Positions 51,191 to 58,285 of a DNA stretch of 64,000 nt are shown in pieces (the first letter of the stretch is position 1; the number at the start of each line of letters is the position of its first letter). The translations under genes were made by a program, and so were the position numbers. The stretch covers positions 1-64,000 of the forward strand of contig NZ_FYDX01000018.1 in assembly GCF_900187455.1 (NCBI RefSeq), written 5' to 3'. The DNA comes from Pseudomonas sp. Irchel 3E13 (GTDB lineage: Bacteria > Pseudomonadota > Gammaproteobacteria > Pseudomonadales > Pseudomonadaceae). The notes under the pieces are model-generated. The model was not told where the DNA came from, made no database searches, and saw nothing but the letters and a program-made list of their open reading frames with translations.

Positions 51191-52948
51191 ATGGAAACCA
51201 TCGTCGACCTGCCCACCGATCACCGCCGCCACGCCAAGCACCTGTATTGGCAGGGCTATCGCGTGTGCGAGATCGCCGAGCTGATCGGCGAGAAGGAAAA
51301 GACCCTTCACAGTTGGAAGAACCGCGACGAGTGGGACCGGGCCACGCCGCTGCAGCGCATCCAGGCGGCGACCGAAGCGCGCCTGGTGCAGTTGATCCTG
51401 AAAGACCCGAAGTCAGGTTCGGACTACAAGGAAATCGATCTGCTGCACCGGCAGTTGGAGCGCCAGGCACGGATCGAGCGATTCCAGGGCGGCGGCACCG
51501 AAACCGACCTGAACCCGGAGCTGGCCAAGCGCAACGCCGGCGAGAAGCGCAAGCCCAAACGTAACGAGATCCCCGAGGAGCTGACCGAGAAGTTGGTCGA
51601 GGCCTTCGTCGAAGGGTGCTTCGATTATCAGCTCGACTGGTACCGCGCGGGCAACCAGCGGACCAGGGCCATTCTCAAGAGCCGGCAGATCGGCGCCACT
51701 TTCTACTTTGCCCGCGAAGCATTGATCGATGCCCTGACCACCGGCCGGAACCAGATTTTCCTGTCGGCGAGCAAGGCCCAGGCTCACATCTTCAAGGCCT
51801 ACATCCAGGCGTTTGCCCGCGACACCATCGGCGTGGAACTCACCGGCGACCCGATCATCCTGTCCAACGGCGCCGAGCTGCATTTCCTCGGCACCAACGC
51901 CCGGACCGCCCAGGGCTATCACGGTAACTTCTACTTCGATGAATTCTTCTGGACGTTCAAGTTCAAGGAACTGAACAAGGTCGCCTCCGGTATGGCGATG
52001 CAGAAGCGCTACCGCCGGACCTATTTCTCGACGCCCAGCTCGATGGCGCACGAAGCCTATTCGTTCTGGACCGGCGAGCGGTTCAACAAGGGCAAGCCGA
52101 GCGCCCAGCACCTGAAACTGGACGTCGGCCACAGCGCGCTGCAGCAGGGTCGGCTCTGCGAGGACCGGGTCTGGCGGCAGATCGTCACGATCCTGGACGC
52201 GGAGGAGCGGGGCTGCGACCTGTTCGACATCGACGAGCTGCGGCTCGAATACGACGCCGCGGCCTTCCAGAACCTGCTGATGTGCCAGTTCGTCGACGAC
52301 GGGGCCAGCATCTTCCCGCTGAACATGCTGCAGCCGTGCATGGTGGACAGTTGGTCGAATTGGGAGGACTACAAGCCATTCGCCGCCAGGCCGTTCGCCG
52401 ATCGGCAGGTTTGGGTCGGGTATGACCCTGCTGAGACCGGCGATTCGGCTGGCCTGGTCGTGGTGGCGCCGCCCCTGGTGCCGGGCGGCAAGTTCCGTGT
52501 GCTCGAGCGGCACCAGTTCCGTGGGATGGACTTCAACGCCCAGGCCGAGACGATTCGCAAGGTGACCCAGCGCTACTGGGTGACCTACATCGGCATCGAT
52601 ACCACCGGTATTGGCAGTGCGGTGGCCCAGCTCGTTCGCCAGTTCTTCCCGGCCGTCCGGGCGATTTCCTACAACCCCGAGGTCAAGACCCGCTTGGTCA
52701 TGAAGGCGTGGGATGTCATCAGCAAGGGGCGGTTGGAGTTCGACGCCGGCTGGACCGACCTGGCCCAGTCGCTGATGGCGATCCGCAAGACCGTCACGCC
52801 GAGCGGGCGGCAGTTCACCTTTGTTGCCGGCCGCAACGACACAACCGGCCATGCCGACCTGGCCTGGGCGCTGTTCCACGCATTGCAAAACGAGCCGCTG
52901 GAAGGCCAGACGGCAACGAACACAGGGATCATGGAGATTTATCAATGA
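51191..52948 (+). CDS. P: Terminase large subunit P (ATPase)
   Basis: The 585-aa product has an N-terminal HTH (YRVCEIAELIGEKEKTLHSW), Walker A-type ILKSRQIGATFYFAREALI near 160, Walker B NFYFDEFFW near 250, and a C-terminal nuclease-like domain with VGYDPAETGDSAGLVVV (Asp as metal ligand). It packages DNA at cos. It overlaps Q by four bases. Confidence 0.95.
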   Translation: METIVDLPTDHRRHAKHLYWQGYRVCEIAELIGEKEKTLHSWKNRDEWDRATPLQRIQAATEARLVQLILKDPKSGSDYKEIDLLHRQLERQARIERFQGGGTETDLNPELAKRNAGEKRKPKRNEIPEELTEKLVEAFVEGCFDYQLDWYRAGNQRTRAILKSRQIGATFYFAREALIDALTTGRNQIFLSASKAQAHIFKAYIQAFARDTIGVELTGDPIILSNGAELHFLGTNARTAQGYHGNFYFDEFFWTFKFKELNKVASGMAMQKRYRRTYFSTPSSMAHEAYSFWTGERFNKGKPSAQHLKLDVGHSALQQGRLCEDRVWRQIVTILDAEERGCDLFDIDELRLEYDAAAFQNLLMCQFVDDGASIFPLNMLQPCMVDSWSNWEDYKPFAARPFADRQVWVGYDPAETGDSAGLVVVAPPLVPGGKFRVLERHQFRGMDFNAQAETIRKVTQRYWVTYIGIDTTGIGSAVAQLVRQFFPAVRAISYNPEVKTRLVMKAWDVISKGRLEFDAGWTDLAQSLMAIRKTVTPSGRQFTFVAGRNDTTGHADLAWALFHALQNEPLEGQTATNTGIMEIYQ

Positions 52949-53982
52949 GCGAAGACAACGGCGGGCAGCCTCCGGTCGTCGAGGGCGAACTGCTGACCCA
53001 AGGGCCGGGTAGCAAGGCGATGGCGTTCACGTTCGGGGAGCCGGTGCCGGTGCTCGATGGGAGGGAGATCCTGGACTACCTGGAGTGCTGGTCCAACGGG
53101 CGGTGGTACGAGCCACCGGTCTCACTGGACGGACTGGCCCGGTCGACGCGGGCCAGCGTGTACCTGCAGTCGGGGCTCAACTTTAAACGCAACATGCTGG
53201 TCCGGACGTTCAGGCCGCACCGACTGCTGAGCCGGCAGGCCTTCGAGCAGATCGTAATGGACTGGGGGTGGTGCGGGAATCTGTACCTGGAGAAGCGCGA
53301 CAACATGCTGGGCCAGGCGCTGGGCCTGCAACCGTGCCTTGCAAAGTACATGCGCCGCGGCACGGACCTGGACACTTATTACCAGGTGCGAGGCTGGAAG
53401 GACGAGCACGCATTCAAGACCGGCAGTATCTGCCACCTGCGCGAGGCCGATATCAACCAGGAGGTGTATGGCCTGCCGGAGTGGATGGCGGCCCTGCAGA
53501 GCGCGCTGTTGAACGAGAGTGCAACGCTGTTCCGACGCAAGTACTACCAGAACGGCAGTCACGCGGGGTTCATCCTTTATATGACCGATCCGGCGCAGAA
53601 CGAGACGTTCGTCGATGACCTGCGCAACGCCATGAAGAACAGCAAGGGGCCGGGCAACTTCCGGAACCTGTTCATGTATGCGCCTGGTGGGAAGAAGGAC
53701 GGCATCCAGTTGCTGCCGATCAGTGAGGTGGCGGCGAAGGATGACTTTGCGGCGATCAAGAACATCAGCCGGGACGACCTGCTGGCTGCGCTGCGGATTC
53801 CGCCGCAGTTGATGGGGGTGGTGCCGCAGAACGCTGGGGGGTTTGGCTCGATTCGAGAGGCGACCGTGATTTGGGCGATCAACGAGCTGGAGCCGATCCA
53901 GGCGAGGTTGGCCCAGGTTAATGATTGGCTGGGGGAGGAGGTGGTGAGCTTTCAACCATTTGAGGTGCCGCCGAAGGAGTAA
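52945..53982 (+). CDS. Q: Portal protein Q
   Basis: The product is 345 aa from the ATG at 52945. PBSX/P2-type portal features include FGEPVPVLDGREILDYLECW, RTFRPHRLLSRQAFEQIVMD and PPQLMGVVPQNAGGFGSI. In P2 the end of Q faces cos; here it faces the accessory segment and the cos-like site at 56629. Confidence 0.95.
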   Translation: MSEDNGGQPPVVEGELLTQGPGSKAMAFTFGEPVPVLDGREILDYLECWSNGRWYEPPVSLDGLARSTRASVYLQSGLNFKRNMLVRTFRPHRLLSRQAFEQIVMDWGWCGNLYLEKRDNMLGQALGLQPCLAKYMRRGTDLDTYYQVRGWKDEHAFKTGSICHLREADINQEVYGLPEWMAALQSALLNESATLFRRKYYQNGSHAGFILYMTDPAQNETFVDDLRNAMKNSKGPGNFRNLFMYAPGGKKDGIQLLPISEVAAKDDFAAIKNISRDDLLAALRIPPQLMGVVPQNAGGFGSIREATVIWAINELEPIQARLAQVNDWLGEEVVSFQPFEVPPKE

Positions 53983-54010
53983 GCCAGCCGAAACCAGCGG
54001 CACAGGTTGG

Positions 54011-54976
54011 CTACGCTTCAATTGACGCTTTGATGTGAGCAATTAGCTTTCGGCGGCCGGGTATTGGGACAACCTTGAACATCGTCTGGCCGCTGTCCCG
54101 ATTATCGTTGTAAAGGTCGGTGGTGCTCTGGCGCTTGTGGCCAAGGAGGGCTTTCGTATCCTGGCCTTGATCTCTGTACATGCGTTCAGAGAGTGAGCGG
54201 ATTTCATGAAAGGTAGCAGGCATCTTGCCATCGCCCCAGGTCGACCTTGGCAGCGCCGAATCACGATCCGACGAGAATGCCGATGTTAGATAGTTCTTGT
54301 GGTATGCCTTTCCACAGCGTTTGGACACCAAGAGGTCGTTCCCCTCTTTGCCTGAGGCACATCGCTCAACGATCCTTCGAAGCGTAACCCGTGCAGCGTC
54401 AAGTCGGAGGTCCAAAGGTATGGCTTGGCGGACCCCTGTTTTCTGTTGGGTCACCAACAAATGGCCATCCACGACATGAGAAACCCTGAGCCTCACGATG
54501 TCGCCGATTCTTAGTCCTGTTACCAGAGCAATGTCGATCGCGTCTACGAGCCAAGACCGTCCACGCCTGATGCACACCCGGCGGATCTGGTGGAGTTGTT
54601 CGTAGGTGAGCCTTGATCGCCGCACCCGTGGGCGGGGGCGTTTGAGGTGCGTGACGGGGTTCAGTCCGACATGGCCAGCAATGATGGCCTCATTGAACAT
54701 GTCATCCGCTTCAATGTGTAGGCGCAAAGCCAGGTGTTCCTTCCCCGAATCGAATACGGATCGAATTGCCGTGGCTACATCTACTGGGCGGATGGTCGAG
54801 ATTTGGCGCTGGGCCCCACCAAGGATATCAACGAGCTTGGCTACCTGATGGAGCCGCCCCGATAGTGTCTTGGCCTTCAAAGTCCGAGTCGAGATTAGTT
54901 GGCTGAACTCTATTGCCCAATCGCTAAGCGTTAGCCGTGATGATGGAAGTGCAGAACAGCAATGGTGGCACAGCAT
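54011..54976 (-). CDS. Second tyrosine recombinase, lambda-Int-like without arm domain
   Basis: The product is 321 aa from the ATG at 54976 (GGAG eight bases upstream). Core-binding (~15-120) and catalytic domains match lambda Int from about its residue 65 on. All catalytic residues are present: VTGLRIGDIVRL (Arg), QQKTGVRQ (Lys), FHEIRSLSERMY (His, Arg), LLGHKRQST (His) and TDLYNDN (Tyr). The N-terminal arm-binding domain is replaced by a short Cys/His-rich start (MLCHHCC). It begins 56 bp from the 3' end of a tRNA-Arg gene, an unusual pair inside a prophage. Confidence 0.85.
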   Translation of the reverse strand: MLCHHCCSALPSSRLTLSDWAIEFSQLISTRTLKAKTLSGRLHQVAKLVDILGGAQRQISTIRPVDVATAIRSVFDSGKEHLALRLHIEADDMFNEAIIAGHVGLNPVTHLKRPRPRVRRSRLTYEQLHQIRRVCIRRGRSWLVDAIDIALVTGLRIGDIVRLRVSHVVDGHLLVTQQKTGVRQAIPLDLRLDAARVTLRRIVERCASGKEGNDLLVSKRCGKAYHKNYLTSAFSSDRDSALPRSTWGDGKMPATFHEIRSLSERMYRDQGQDTKALLGHKRQSTTDLYNDNRDSGQTMFKVVPIPGRRKLIAHIKASIEA

Positions 54977-55032
54977 GCAGCTACTCCGTCTATGAGTGAG
55001 CTGCCTATGCGGCAGTTGAGGTGCAGGGGATA

Positions 55033-55109
55033 TGGTCTGTGCGGCAGGACTCGAACCCGCGGCCGTCCGCTTAGAAGGCGGATGCTCTATCCAACTGAGC
55101 TACGCACAG
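55033..55109 (-). tRNA. Phage-borne tRNA-Arg (anticodon TCT)
   Basis: The 77-nt cloverleaf has acceptor CTGTGCG/CGCACAG, anticodon loop CTTCTAA, T-loop TTCGAGT and an encoded CCA. The anticodon arm and most loops equal those of the host tRNA-Arg at 21398, but the acceptor differs completely, so it is a diverged functional copy rather than an att duplicate. Confidence 0.9.
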
Positions 55110-55147
55110 TTTGCAACTGGTGGGTCTACCAGTGGGCAGCCCTTAAA

Positions 55148-55522
55148 TCATTCACTCGTTGGGTTGACGGGTCTGATGTTCAGACCTTCGCCTTGGGTCC
55201 ACCCGAGGTTCTGGGCCATATCGGAATAGTCGACATACCCGAACTGAAAGGCAGCCTCATCCAGTGCGGCATTCATGCTGACGGCCTTAACTTTCAGCCC
55301 GTTGCTTTCCTCGCTGTCCTTCCAGACGTAGAACGTGTCCATGCTGTTCTTGGCTTTAGAGACAGCCCATGCGAGGGCCTTCTTTCCGCTGCCATCAAAC
55401 TGTCTTCTGAGGTATTCCCAATCTGCAGCAAGCTCCGATTCTGTTGTGGGGTTAATCAGTGCCTGCACTTGGATTTGTTTGGCTCTGTAGCTTGCGGTAG
55501 CTGCTTTCTGCGCCTTACTCAT
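55148..55522 (-). CDS. Unknown acr-associated protein, possible RHH fold, 124 aa
   Basis: The start overlaps the AcrIF11-like stop (ATGA). Residues ~14-55 (KQIQVQALINPTTESELAAD, then RRQFDGSGKKALAWAVSKAK) read as strand-helix-turn-helix, the pattern of ribbon-helix-helix regulators. The C-terminal half (AVSMNAALDEAAFQFGYVDY) is unknown. Its place directly after an anti-CRISPR gene suits an Aca-type repressor or a second anti-CRISPR. Confidence 0.6.
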   Translation of the reverse strand: MSKAQKAATASYRAKQIQVQALINPTTESELAADWEYLRRQFDGSGKKALAWAVSKAKNSMDTFYVWKDSEESNGLKVKAVSMNAALDEAAFQFGYVDYSDMAQNLGWTQGEGLNIRPVNPTSE

Positions 55523-55977
55523 GCTTTCGCCAATTCAGTTTCGTAGCCCAGCATGTCGATCATGTACGAAGTGCCTTGTTCGTCACTGACCGCTACGCCA
55601 CGGAATCCGAGAATCTTTGCGGCGCGAGCGGCGAAGTGCTGCACCTCCCACGAAACGTCAGCCATGTCCTCTGGCTCGATCCTTTCCAGGTCAAAGACCT
55701 TGGCCTTCTCAGCAATCAGATCTTCTGCAGTGTCGGGATCTACTTCCAGGCGATCAGCCAGCTCAGCCACCAGACCATCCAACTTCTGGGCATCCTCATG
55801 GAAAAATAGGCGATCAGCATCAATGACCTCATCAGTATTAATGCTGATGGCATACGTGACATGGCTACCAGCCGTCATGACATAAACATGGCTAGCAAAG
55901 AACAGAAACTCACCGAAGCGACCGTGTTTGTCGATCGCGGTGATTTCGGTTGGACTGGTGTGATAGAGGTCGATCAT
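55519..55977 (-). CDS. acrIF11: Anti-CRISPR AcrIF11 homologue
   Basis: The 152-aa product matches AcrIF11 along its whole length as I recall that sequence: HTSP.EIT.I...GRFGEFL.F, YVMTAG.HVTY.I, D.DTAE.LI, then SWE.Q...A.AAK.LGFRGV and DEQGT.YMIDMLG. AcrIF11 is an ADP-ribosyltransferase that inactivates the type I-F Cascade by modifying Cas8f. The start has GGAG nine bases upstream. It is first in a two-gene operon behind an AT-rich promoter with a 14-bp palindrome. Confidence 0.85.
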   Translation of the reverse strand: MIDLYHTSPTEITAIDKHGRFGEFLFFASHVYVMTAGSHVTYAISINTDEVIDADRLFFHEDAQKLDGLVAELADRLEVDPDTAEDLIAEKAKVFDLERIEPEDMADVSWEVQHFAARAAKILGFRGVAVSDEQGTSYMIDMLGYETELAKA

Positions 55978-56012
55978 CGCCGTTTCTCCTTGGCTCTGAT
56001 CTCAGCTTATCC

Positions 56013-56026
56013 ATATCATATGATAT
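56013..56026. promoter_or_regulatory. 14-bp palindrome in the acr promoter region
   Basis: ATATCATATGATAT is perfectly self-complementary and lies 36-49 bp before the AcrIF11-like start. It is a candidate operator for the co-transcribed RHH-like protein. The rest of 55978-56177 is AT-rich and noncoding. Confidence 0.5.
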
Positions 56027-56177
56027 ATGCAAGCTTGTAGATTCTGCCCTCTTCAATAGCAGGCTTTTGATGTCTGGCGGGGGTTAAAATTTATCGGTTT
56101 GGTATATGGAAAATCCCAGTTAATCCTACCTTTTTTGACGATGTCAAGCTACAGATTTCCACCGTTTTGCCCAGCAT

Positions 56178-56519
56178 TTACGGGGGATTTCGCAGCGTTT
56201 CAGCACTCTCAGCAATTGCCGCCAAGACCTCCTCAGTGCTTGGCATTTTCATGCCCCACGTCGGCACGCTACCTGGGTGCATTCCCTGACAATCTGTGCT
56301 CACACCAACCACATTGGCCTCATTCAACTGGCGCCGCAGGTCGATGATCTGACGGTTCAGCCTCTCGTTGATTTCAATCAGTCGCTGGATGTCTTCATTC
56401 GCTTTGGCCAGGCGAAGCCAAACGTCCTCGCGTTCGTGTTTCAGAAGCACCACCTGGTGTCTGATCATCTCCTCGCGCGTGGGCACACCCAGTTCGAACC
56501 CTTTGTCATCAATCAGCAC
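56178..56519 (-). CDS. 113-aa coiled-coil protein under a LexA box (candidate antirepressor)
   Basis: The GTG start at 56519 is 16 bp behind a complete LexA box. The product has MLIDDKGFELGVPTREEMIR, a helical coiled coil (residues ~25-70, DVWLRLAKANEDIQRLIEIN, ERLNRQIIDLRRQLNEAN), and a helix at the end (STEEVLAAIAESAETL). No family is recognised. In phage 186 the LexA-controlled antirepressor Tum sits at the same cos-proximal place, so a Tum-like role is the leading idea, by position and regulation only. Confidence 0.65.
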   Translation of the reverse strand: MLIDDKGFELGVPTREEMIRHQVVLLKHEREDVWLRLAKANEDIQRLIEINERLNRQIIDLRRQLNEANVVGVSTDCQGMHPGSVPTWGMKMPSTEEVLAAIAESAETLRNPP

Positions 56520-56535
56520 GGCCCGTTTCTCTCAA

Positions 56536-56555
56536 TACTGTATGTCCAAACAGTA
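56536..56555. promoter_or_regulatory. LexA box (SOS operator)
   Basis: TACTGTATGTCCAAACAGTA keeps CTGT-N8-ACAG and the outer TA/TA of the consensus. It is placed to repress the 113-aa gene. Confidence 0.85.
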
Positions 56556-56628
56556 TCAGCGATTTGACCGGTTCGCGAATCCGGCCGACGACCGACCACG
56601 GGTCAGGAATTTTAACCCGGCGCGCGCC

Positions 56629-56647
56629 GAACTCCCCCCGCCGCGCC
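56629..56647 (-). other. cos: Candidate cos site (P2-like)
   Basis: On the minus strand GGCGCGGCGGGGGGAGTTC shares 14 of 19 positions with the P2 cohesive end as I remember it (GGCGAGGCGGGGAAAGCAC). It reads toward the 3' end of Q, which is the P2 orientation. It lies in a very GC-rich 40-bp patch within the noncoding 56556-56766. Confidence 0.55.
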
Positions 56648-56766
56648 GGCGGTCTAAATGTCCCGTTATTTCTGCACCCCTGCGCTCCAGTGAGGCCCTT
56701 GCGGGCTGTGGGTGATCTTGGGGGGGGGCAGGCGGTAGCATCCCTGCGGAACCCTGCGCAGGACGA

Positions 56767-56979
56767 CTATTTGTGACCATTGTTCAGGACTTGAAAATGG
56801 TATGTCTGCACAGCCTCGAATAGGGACTCTGCCTCCACTCGAAGCCGTTCCACTTCCTCGGGATCAAGCACTCCTATCGCTTCTCTATATTTGCGTAGGC
56901 CGTTGATTGCCTTGGTCGCCAGTCGCTCGCTTTGCTTAGATAGCTCTTGAAGCTCTTGTTTCGTGTAGGGCTTTGTCAT
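56767..56979 (-). CDS. Small helical phage protein, 70 aa
   Basis: The ATG at 56979 is nine bases after GGGAG. The product (MTKPYTKQELQELSKQSERL, then PEEVERLRVEAESLFEAVQT) is fully helical and charged. It lies between cos and attR, so in the virion it would be at the opposite end from the acr cargo. The function is unknown. Confidence 0.65.
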   Translation of the reverse strand: MTKPYTKQELQELSKQSERLATKAINGLRKYREAIGVLDPEEVERLRVEAESLFEAVQTYHFQVLNNGHK

Positions 56980-57048
56980 GGCGCTATCTCCCAAAGATGA
57001 GCACAGCATAGCTGCGAGCTGTGGGGGGATTTCAGGAAGGCCTTTCAA

Positions 57049-57332
57049 AAAAGGTAATTTCGGTTAGGAGGGGAGCGGTCTGGTGCTCAAGCCCTTTATC
57101 CGCAAGGCTTCCAGCGATTACCTCAAAAGGTAATTTGAGGTAAGGGGAAAGGTAATTTTTTCATAAGAGACTGATTTTAAAGGATTTTATTTTTCATCCT
57201 TACAACCCTCTTTAGAGGTAATCCAATTACCTTTCAATTACCTAAAAATTACCTTTTTCAAAATCGCTGGAGCCCCTGATTTACGTGGCTTCCAGAGCAT
57301 TTTGAAAAACAAATTACCAAAATTACCTTTTT
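57049..57332. repeat. Array of AAAGGTAATT repeats in noncoding DNA
   Basis: About nine copies of AAAGGTAATT(T): 57049, 57126 and 57148 in one orientation, then 57225, 57237, 57246, 57312 and 57320 reversed, plus GAGGTAAT at 57215. One copy is inside a perfect 10-bp inverted repeat (TTACCTCAAA ... TTTGAGGTAA, 57118-57143). The stretch 56980-57491 has no gene I can support and is AT-rich. An origin, a partition or control site, or a recombination arm region are possible. Confidence 0.6.
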
Positions 57333-57401
57333 TTGATGGGTCAACATGAAACGGCGATTTCCTACCAACAGGGCGCCCGAGCAGTGACGCCCATGCACAG
57401 A

Positions 57402-57421
57402 CTGGGAACAACCTGGGAACA
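57402..57421 (+). repeat. Two CTGGGAACA arm-type repeats near attR
   Basis: CTGGGAACA occurs at 57402 and 57413 (11-bp spacing), 71 bp inside attR, and again 54 bp inside attL. They are likely integrase or Cox arm sites. Confidence 0.4.
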
Positions 57422-57491
57422 AAAATGCTTGCACGGACCTCCTGCAAGCCCCTAGGATCGCGGCCCTCAAGCGATGCTGCTATTAGTTGAT

Positions 57492-57520
57492 GAGTTCGAG
57501 TCTCTTCGTCCGCACCATCT
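57492..57520. repeat. attR: attR core (29-bp direct repeat)
   Basis: Identical to 21705-21733; it is the displaced 3' end of tRNA-Leu, including CCA and ATCT. Confidence 0.95.
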
Positions 57521-57556
57521 TTAGTTTCGCCGCCTTCCGCTGAATGCCGCGAAACT

Positions 57557-57592
57557 TCAAAAAAAGGCCGCCTTGAGCGGCCTTTTTCTTTT
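57557..57592 (+). terminator. Original terminator of the tRNA operon
   Basis: AAAAAGGCCGC/GCGGCCTTTTT with a 5-nt loop and a long T-rich tail lies 40 bp beyond attR. Before integration it would have followed tRNA-Leu. Confidence 0.8.
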
Positions 57593-57727
57593 TCCGTCCT
57601 TCGCTTCCTTTATTACTGCTGTTTGTTGCGGTTCCTGCCGGGTCCCATGACTAGCAAGACCTGAACAAAAGCTGATAGATTTCAGCCGGTTGACAAAATG
57701 CCGGTGAGTCGGCGGGCGGATGGAAAG

Positions 57728-58033
57728 ATGATTGCGAAAGAGTCCCGGCAGGCGGTTGCGCTGGAGCGCTTCATTCAGGCCAATCCACAGTTGCTGGCGG
57801 AGATTGCCGCGCTGAGCGAGTCCGAGCAGCAGCAACAGATCCAGTGGGCATTTGAAGATGAAGCCCAAGAGCAGGGTATCGAGCCTTGGGAGCTGACCTT
57901 GCGTCTTATCGCCGAGTCGCCAGAAGAACTTCAGGTCATGCGCCTGGAAGTTCATCGCGAGGTGGCCGAGGCGTTGGGAATGAGCTGGGAAGAGTACTGC
58001 GATTTCAACGAGATCGATGGTCCTGCTTCCTGA
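57728..58033 (+). CDS. DUF6388-like protein, 101 aa
   Basis: The ATG at 57728 (MIAKESRQAVALERFIQANP) has a GGA-rich stretch upstream; the frame opens at 57698. The body QLLAEIAALSESEQQQQIQW, AESPEELQVMRLEVHREVAE and ALGMSWEEYCDFNEIDG is typical of this small Pseudomonas family. The function is unknown. Confidence 0.7.
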   Translation: MIAKESRQAVALERFIQANPQLLAEIAALSESEQQQQIQWAFEDEAQEQGIEPWELTLRLIAESPEELQVMRLEVHREVAEALGMSWEEYCDFNEIDGPAS

Positions 58034-58196
58034 TACGTTGAATTGTTTCGCCGGAGAGTTGACGCAGATCCGCACAGCGCTCGCGAGTGGGGTGGAGAAT
58101 CCTTGTTTCGCGGGCGTTGCAGGTCTGTTCCGCCGCTGTCCGGCCATTGTCGAAAATCATGAGAGCCGGCGCCATTTGCCTCCGGGTCGAACAGGG

Positions 58197-58224
58197 TGAC
58201 TTCTGGTGTGTGAGCTACTAGAAT
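58197..58224 (+). promoter_or_regulatory. Possible tig promoter
   Basis: TGACTT and TAGAAT are separated by 16 bp, about 60 bp before the tig start. The 58034-58285 gap contains no other supported feature. Confidence 0.4.
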
Positions 58225-58285
58225 GCTTGCCCTTGATTCTGGAGTCGGGTTTCGCCGGCTAACGTCTGTGCAACGAGGAATATCC

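Larger units (their letters stand above)
21705..57520. mobile_element. P2/phiCTX-like prophage in tRNA-Leu, about 35.8 kb
   Basis: It is bounded by a 29-bp exact direct repeat of the tRNA-Leu 3' end. It holds an integrase next to attL, an early replication block, a repressor/Cro pair, the full P2 set of tail, baseplate, lysis, head and packaging genes in P2 order, and a P2-like cos sequence. No essential gene looks broken, so it may be inducible. Accessory cargo lies in two places: beside the repressor (30214-33024) and between the portal gene and cos (54011-56519). Confidence 0.95.

Noticed and set aside
53983..54010. A second att copy to define a nested element with the 54011-54976 recombinase
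   Set aside because: I could not find a repeat of the tRNA-Arg 3' end near the portal gene; only short GCGGCA similarity is present.
55033..55109. Phage tRNA-Arg as a direct att duplicate of the host tRNA-Arg
   Set aside because: The acceptor stems differ completely and the orientation is opposite, so it is a separate functional tRNA, not an integration scar.
57040..57335. CRISPR array from the repeated 10-mers
   Set aside because: The repeats are too short, change orientation and have irregular spacing; no cas gene is present.
57238..57470. Two ~70-codon minus-strand frames near attR
   Set aside because: They are built from the AAAGGTAATT repeats and AT-rich DNA, lack ribosome sites and overlap each other.
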